Shown here: in pieces, positions 60,601 through 64,000 of the stretch
How the letters are laid out: each line of letters starts with the position of its first letter
How positions within the stretch are numbered: position 1 is the first letter of the stretch
Made by a program: the position numbers and the translations under genes
Assembly (NCBI GenBank): GCA_026936325.1
Contig: JAPTHN010000003.1
Location: 39,076,011 to 39,140,010, forward strand
Origin: Platynereis dumerilii
Lineage: Eukaryota > Annelida > Polychaeta > Phyllodocida > Nereididae
DNA: 64,000 nucleotides
Direction of reading: 5' to 3'
Notes under the pieces: model-generated
Told to the model about the DNA's origin: nothing
Databases searched by the model: none
Seen by the model: the letters and a program-made list of their open reading frames with translations, nothing else

Positions 60601-61382
60601 GAACTATAAATCAGTATGTATAGTGAAATTGAACAAGAAATGTTAGTAAACTAAATAATGGTACAAAATATAATTACTAACCATGCATGTTCCATATTTA
60701 TCCAAGCACTGGCAACGTTCTTTATCAAATTAATGAAACTTGAGCCTGTAAAGAAGCAGATATCCAAAGGTGAGACTCCCTCAGATGGATACAAGTCTGG
60801 GGCTTCTTCGGCTTTTAGTGGATAATAAGAAAATATGAGAAGATAGGATTTCTCAGTTTATAAAAAAGAAAAACAGCATCATGGGCTCTAGGATGATGAC
60901 TGTGCACTGAATATACAACCTTAATTATTGGCAATAAGGTATTCAAGATTATAGGAAAGTGTGTCATCTGTACAGTGCCTCGTAAGTACAACAGTTACTA
61001 ACAGCACTTAATACGACAAATGGTAGAATGTTGATTTTTAATTCAGGCATAAACAGCTAATTAAGCTGGGGATGCGATAGTGTTGATTCTTGTTACAGCA
61101 AACGAATGACGAGTACTCGTACTTACATTCAGCTGCTAGTGGAACTAAATGACCTCGTAACAAGCCCTAGGTACCACATGCATTGAAATTGGTATAAGTG
61201 TCAAATTGTCATAAGGTAACCTCGCAGATGAGTGGTGTGACACTTTACTGCAATTTCAATTAGTATGAGTTGCAAGGCCACTTGCATGTAGCATTTTAAC
61301 TTCTTGTGATTGGTCCTTAACCGGTCATCCGCCAGTTAGAGGAAGCTCAGAAACTACGTAGCAAGTTGTCCAAGCAACTCAT
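60600..61382. other. Non-coding stretch
   Basis: No gene or recognised repeat. AT-rich with scattered short frames only. Confidence 0.4.
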
Positions 61383-61594
61383 GCCCCTATCACACGGAGA
61401 CATAACAGAGGGTTCTTGTCGCGTCGCTTCTTGCTTTTCCAGGAAAGAGGGAGGTTTTTAACCTACATTCAACAATTCGGCGACGATATTTTCGTCTACG
61501 GCGCATCTTAAACTCCCTCGCCAAAAGTTCCTAGAAGTCACGTGACTTTATGGTGAGGCAAGAACTTGCTTCACGAAAGATTCAACCGGTTGAC
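61383..61594 (+). mobile_element. GCCTAGTTC-type TIR element, copy 3, truncated
   Basis: GCCCCTATCACACGGAGACA starts a 210-bp match to the left part of the copies at 31937 and 59396, through AGTCACGTGACTTTATGGTG to TTCAACCGGTTGA. The internal units and the right end are missing. Confidence 0.7.
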
Positions 61595-61990
61595 TTCAAT
61601 TTTGGCCGATTTCACCAAAAATTTGTCATTGTGTAACTTGTAATTCTCATTGATACTCAGTGACTAGTATTGATAGCATTGGAAGGATAGGATATGACCT
61701 GAATTGCTTTTGATTCATATGGAATAAATAACATGTCATGGCATGGATACTGGATAGGGATATAACCTCACAAAGGAGGATTTCAGTCAAATTCTGTAAG
61801 CAGTTGACATTCCTTTACTGTAATGGGAAATACACGGGGTAGAGGCATGTCTTCTACTCTGCAGTCAACCAACTCTTTTCCTGATTGCAATTACCACCTT
61901 GGACATTCTTAAAAGTGTACACAGTACATCCACACCAGACTTAAGATAAGCAGCTTACACTAAAATAGGAACTCTCAGTGTATCGAGGTT

Positions 61991-62080
61991 TTCTTAATCC
62001 TGTCGACTTTCTTCAGACCTCCAGCCATGTAATTGGATTGCACAAGCTTACAAGGGTGTCAGCTTTAAGTTCTACAATCC
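61991..62080 (-). repeat. Inverted fragment of the duplicated module
   Basis: The minus strand (GACACCCTTGTAAGCTTGTG, then CAATCCAATTACATGGCT and CTGAAGAAAGTC) matches A 9113-9195 and B 21945-22020. It lies far outside the module array and in the opposite orientation. Confidence 0.75.
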
Positions 62081-62151
62081 AAATCTGCTCCAGGACATTT
62101 ATAATCAATGTTACCTTCTGCTAACATTGTCAGTTGGAAATTTTCACTGTA

Positions 62152-62972
62152 GGGGGAACCGGGGCACATTGGGACGCTTTTAATGTCTCCTAATTTTGCT
62201 AAATGCTGAAAGTGTTGAGGAACTCAGAAGTTTGCATGAATATCACCAACGCCATTGAACCTAAATTCAAGGCATAATTGATTAGACTGCACCTACCCTT
62301 TTGCAGCCAGATAGCAAAATGTGAGTCTTTATCATCATTGTCCCAATGTGCCCCATTAAAAAAACATTTTAACATGCCATGTGCACTGGATATTACACAT
62401 AAGTAGTATGTAAGACTGTGTACAGTTCATTTTAGAATAAACTGCAATGGGTGTGGTCATCTATGTAAGTAACACACAGTGCGATAAATTTGCTCACAGA
62501 GCATTGTAATCCACTATGCCTTTATTCACAGTGACCTGAATATCTATTGCGTGCTGTCCCAGGTCATTCAGTTGACTTATACACGTACATTCAGCCATGT
62601 AAAGTGCATCAGTGCATGTCCCAAAGAGCCCCGATATGACTTTTACACCAAAATGCTAACTTCTCAGGCACCATTGAGTACGTTTACCAGGATAGCAATC
62701 CATAACTGTTCGTTACAATGTATCAAATTCATGTAAGCATAGAGAAAGCCTCATTGATCATGGTTTGTTCATAGAATTGTTTGAATTGAACCCATTTGCA
62801 TTTACTTTAGTAGTAGGAAAACAAGTTTTTCCTCACCATACTTATGTGTGTGGCTGTAATTTGTCAATTAAACGATAGAAACATCAGGATGTGAAGTTAC
62901 AAGATACGGTGGCAATACCATATCATATACTTTGCCAGGAACCAAGAAAACCCCACTGTCCCATAATGCCCC
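62152..62972. mobile_element. GGGGGAACC-ended TIR element, copy in reverse orientation
   Basis: It starts GGGGGAACCGGGGCACATTG and ends with the degraded complement CTGTCCCATAATGCCCC. Internally it matches the copy at 47964-48725 in the opposite orientation (for example AACATCAGGATGTGAAGTT near 62880). No coding capacity. Confidence 0.75.
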
Positions 62973-62974
62973 AC

Positions 62975-64000
62975 GATCCATGACACATACAGTTAATGGA
63001 TAGTAAAAGCTCTTTGGTTCAGTTTTGCGGTCTCAGAAAAATAAGCATCTATGTAGCCTACTTTTAGACAAAGGACATTGTTCCATGTGAAGTCTGTTAA
63101 GTTTAACACCAAATTTGATTTTTGACCTGTCCATAAATACATGGGTTTGACAGACAAATGTCAGCTATGATATAGATAAATAAGAGTTATGCTGTCATAC
63201 GAAAAAATAAAAGTTCTTCTTCCGTACTTTCCGGAATGTAAAAAATATAAAGACTAATTTGAGAACAATGAAAGAGAATGAAAAGCAGCTGTCTCACATA
63301 TGCCTCAGGCCAGAATCAATGTAGATGAAGCTGCAATCGGAAGCATCATTCAGTTGCTGTAATCTTCTGTGTGAAATGTCTTCCCATGTGTTTTGTCTTT
63401 AGCTACATGCACTAAAGGACTATTGAAGTTATTGATCACTAGCTTAAGTCACTTTCTTGTAAGCTGAAATAAATCTCATTCTTCCCAACTTACTTCAGGC
63501 TTTTTCTGTGACATTTCTTGCTTTGAGGATCTGCTTGTCGTATTTTGTACACAAGGCATGCATGACATGGCATACAGTGCATGTCTTAATCAGCAACCGC
63601 GAATGATGGGTATACTTCAAGTACATTTAGCTGTTTGAGGACATTACTGATGTTAGAACAAGCTTTTACACCGAAATGAACTGTCAATTTGTCATTGAGC
63701 AACTTGTGACCTCAGTACTGAGTGCTATGACTCAGCCAGGGCTTGTACTACACTATTGTGTACACATTTTGGCCACCGATGATGAAAAGTGAAAGTTGTA
63801 GCACAATTAACTACTTCTTATATTTTGATAGCTAATGTATTAGGGAACCTAAATCCAGAAGGATAGAGCTTAATGAGCTTTCATTGTTCCATAATATGGG
63901 GTGAATCGGTACGCTGGGGTGAATCGTGAAAGAACTGGAATATGGTTTATTTCTTCAAAAAAAGAACTACTTCCACTTAATCCAGGAAGTTAATTATTGG
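62975..64000. other. Non-coding end of the window
   Basis: No gene recognised. The stretch 63650-63730 resembles 55065-55140 (TGTCATTGAGCAACTTGTGA). GGGGTGAATCGGTACGCTGG near 63898 is faintly like the ends of the GGGGGAACC element but is not enough to call a copy. Confidence 0.4.

Noticed and set aside
63890-63930. Possible further copy of the GGGGGAACC-ended element at the window end
   Set aside because: Only a loose match (GGGGTGAATCGGTACGCTGG); no internal similarity could be followed before the window ends.

Overview
The window looks like eukaryotic nuclear DNA from a marine invertebrate. It is AT-rich, with spliced genes (GT-AG introns), TATA boxes, poly(A) signals, tRNA-derived SINEs, LINE tails, many MITE-like elements and long microsatellites. 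Two intact IL-17 family genes beside this repeat content fit an echinoderm, most likely a sea urchin. That assignment is an inference; no marker in the window proves the species. Only three protein genes can be supported: one Crypton-like tyrosine recombinase gene and two IL-17 genes. Most of the rest is duplicated non-coding DNA and transposons.

1-45.5 kb is built from four or five diverged copies of one 7-8 kb non-coding module, lying head-to-tail: A (about 4.2-11.2 kb), B (12.5-14.4 kb continuing at 18.6-25.4 kb), C1 (27.2-30.7 kb), C2 (30.9-36.5 kb) and D (42.7-45.5 kb). Because the copies align, an empty site in one copy gives the limits of an insertion in another. This shows: a 4.15-kb insert in B carrying a five-exon, 448-residue tyrosine recombinase gene with all main catalytic residues; a second, 1.57-kb insert in B that contains a smaller element with inverted clusters of a 15-bp motif at its ends; LINE fragments in A and D; and a TIR element in C2. 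A 1.9-kb minisatellite with a 13-bp unit lies at 37.85-39.75 kb.

45.8-64 kb holds two divergently transcribed IL-17 genes (47.19-48.82 kb on the minus strand, 53.60-54.63 kb on the plus strand). Each has a tiny first exon that starts the signal peptide and one large second exon. Both have a TATA box preceded by an ETS-like CTCTTCCT motif, a pro-region with three 17-residue repeats, and a C-terminal IL-17 cystine-knot domain with eight conserved cysteines. Around them lie non-autonomous DNA transposons, several with exact target-site duplications: hAT-like at 45811-47005 and 58094-58287, a 415-bp element at 51857-52271, a fold-back element at 55711-56771, a GGGGGAACC-ended element inside intron 1 of the minus-strand IL-17 gene, and copies of a GCCTAGTTC-ended element.

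The IL-17 genes would act as secreted cytokines in epithelial or immune signalling, and the recombinase gene is most likely a mobile-element gene. No retrovirus-like, Polinton-like or toxin fossil was recognised, and there is no rRNA, CRISPR array or free-standing tRNA gene.
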